DNA of 22,720 nt from Mesostigma viride (taxonomy: Eukaryota > Streptophyta > Mesostigmatophyceae > Mesostigmatales > Mesostigmataceae). Shown here piece after piece: positions 22,615 to 22,720 of the stretch. Made by a program: the position numbers and the translations under genes. The notes below the pieces were generated by a model that had not been told where the DNA came from, ran no database searches, and saw only the letters and a list, made by a program, of their open reading frames with translations. The stretch is taken from contig RPFO01001883.1 in the NCBI GenBank assembly GCA_009746045.1, positions 64,001-86,720 on the forward strand. Direction: 5' to 3'. Positions within the stretch are counted from its first letter, which is position 1. Each line of letters starts with the position of its first letter.

Positions 22615-22720
22615 ATGTTGTTGCTGGGACGACTGTACGACTGGTGTGTGGCCTCGCCTCTGCGCAAATTGTTCATGAAGGGGCCTACGATCGGCACCTT
22701 CGGGTTCTGGATGAGCATGA
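22615..22720 (+). CDS. Start of a viral hypothetical gene (runs off the window)
   Basis: The 35 visible codons read MLLLGRLYDWCVASPLRKLF and continue MKGPTIGTFGFWMSM. The frame is open to the window end. The aromatic/hydrophobic start with a GPTIG-x-FGFW block resembles short NCLDV proteins with this N-terminus, but the family cannot be fixed from a fragment. It lies 27 bp after the preceding gene on the same strand. Confidence 0.55.
   Translation, partial: MLLLGRLYDWCVASPLRKLFMKGPTIGTFGFWMSM

Overview
The window joins two kinds of DNA. Positions about 9,740-22,720 (apart from a 2.6 kb repeat patch) hold a compact array of intronless, GC-rich genes of a large eukaryotic DNA virus of the Nucleocytoviricota (NCLDV) type. 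Recognisable members are an A22/RuvC-like Holliday-junction resolvase, a YqaJ/lambda-type exonuclease, an archaeo-eukaryotic (UL52-like) primase, a SLATT-type two-helix membrane protein, an mRNA-capping guanylyltransferase homologue with lost catalytic residues, and several small NCLDV-type hypothetical proteins. Genes lie on both strands with spacings from 4-13 bp overlaps to a few tens of bases. Positions 1-9,739 are LTR retrotransposons, nested at the edge of the viral block. The simplest reading is a giant virus integrated in a protist or algal genome (an endogenous viral element) that was later invaded by host transposons. A viral chromosome carrying host retroelements cannot be excluded from this window alone.

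Layout. 1-7,705: LTR element A (plus strand, Ty1/copia-like). Its 5' LTR is cut by the window edge. A CpG-rich 261-codon leader ORF follows, ending just before a strong 3' splice-site signal. Then comes gag with a CCHC knuckle, and pol in the order integrase, protease, reverse transcriptase, RNase H, then a 950-bp noncoding tail and the 3' LTR. Gag and pol share one frame and are separated only by a single TGA. 7,706-9,739: element B (minus strand), a copia-type element with LTR (TGTCA...TGACA), tRNA-Met-like primer site and polypurine tract, but only gag and no pol. A sits inside B's 3' LTR, and B sits in the 3' part of a small viral gene.

9,895-12,481 is a noncoding repeat patch ordered X-Y-X-Z-Y. 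X is 91 bp and contains the start and upstream region of the interrupted viral gene. Y is a 1,049-bp repeat whose two copies look identical. Z is a 308-bp insert with 33-bp tandem repeats. The right copy of Y cuts into a second small viral gene.

12,482-22,720 is the viral block. The resolvase, exonuclease and primase form a replication/recombination set, and the capping-enzyme homologue points to viral transcription. Proteins with N-terminal or paired membrane helices between them may be virion or membrane components. Two viral genes (DUF5832-like, and the capping-enzyme homologue) are each split by a one-base frame change, as is pol of element A. The two LTRs of A differ only by small indels. 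So either the locus is starting to decay or the assembly carries indel errors; raw reads would decide.
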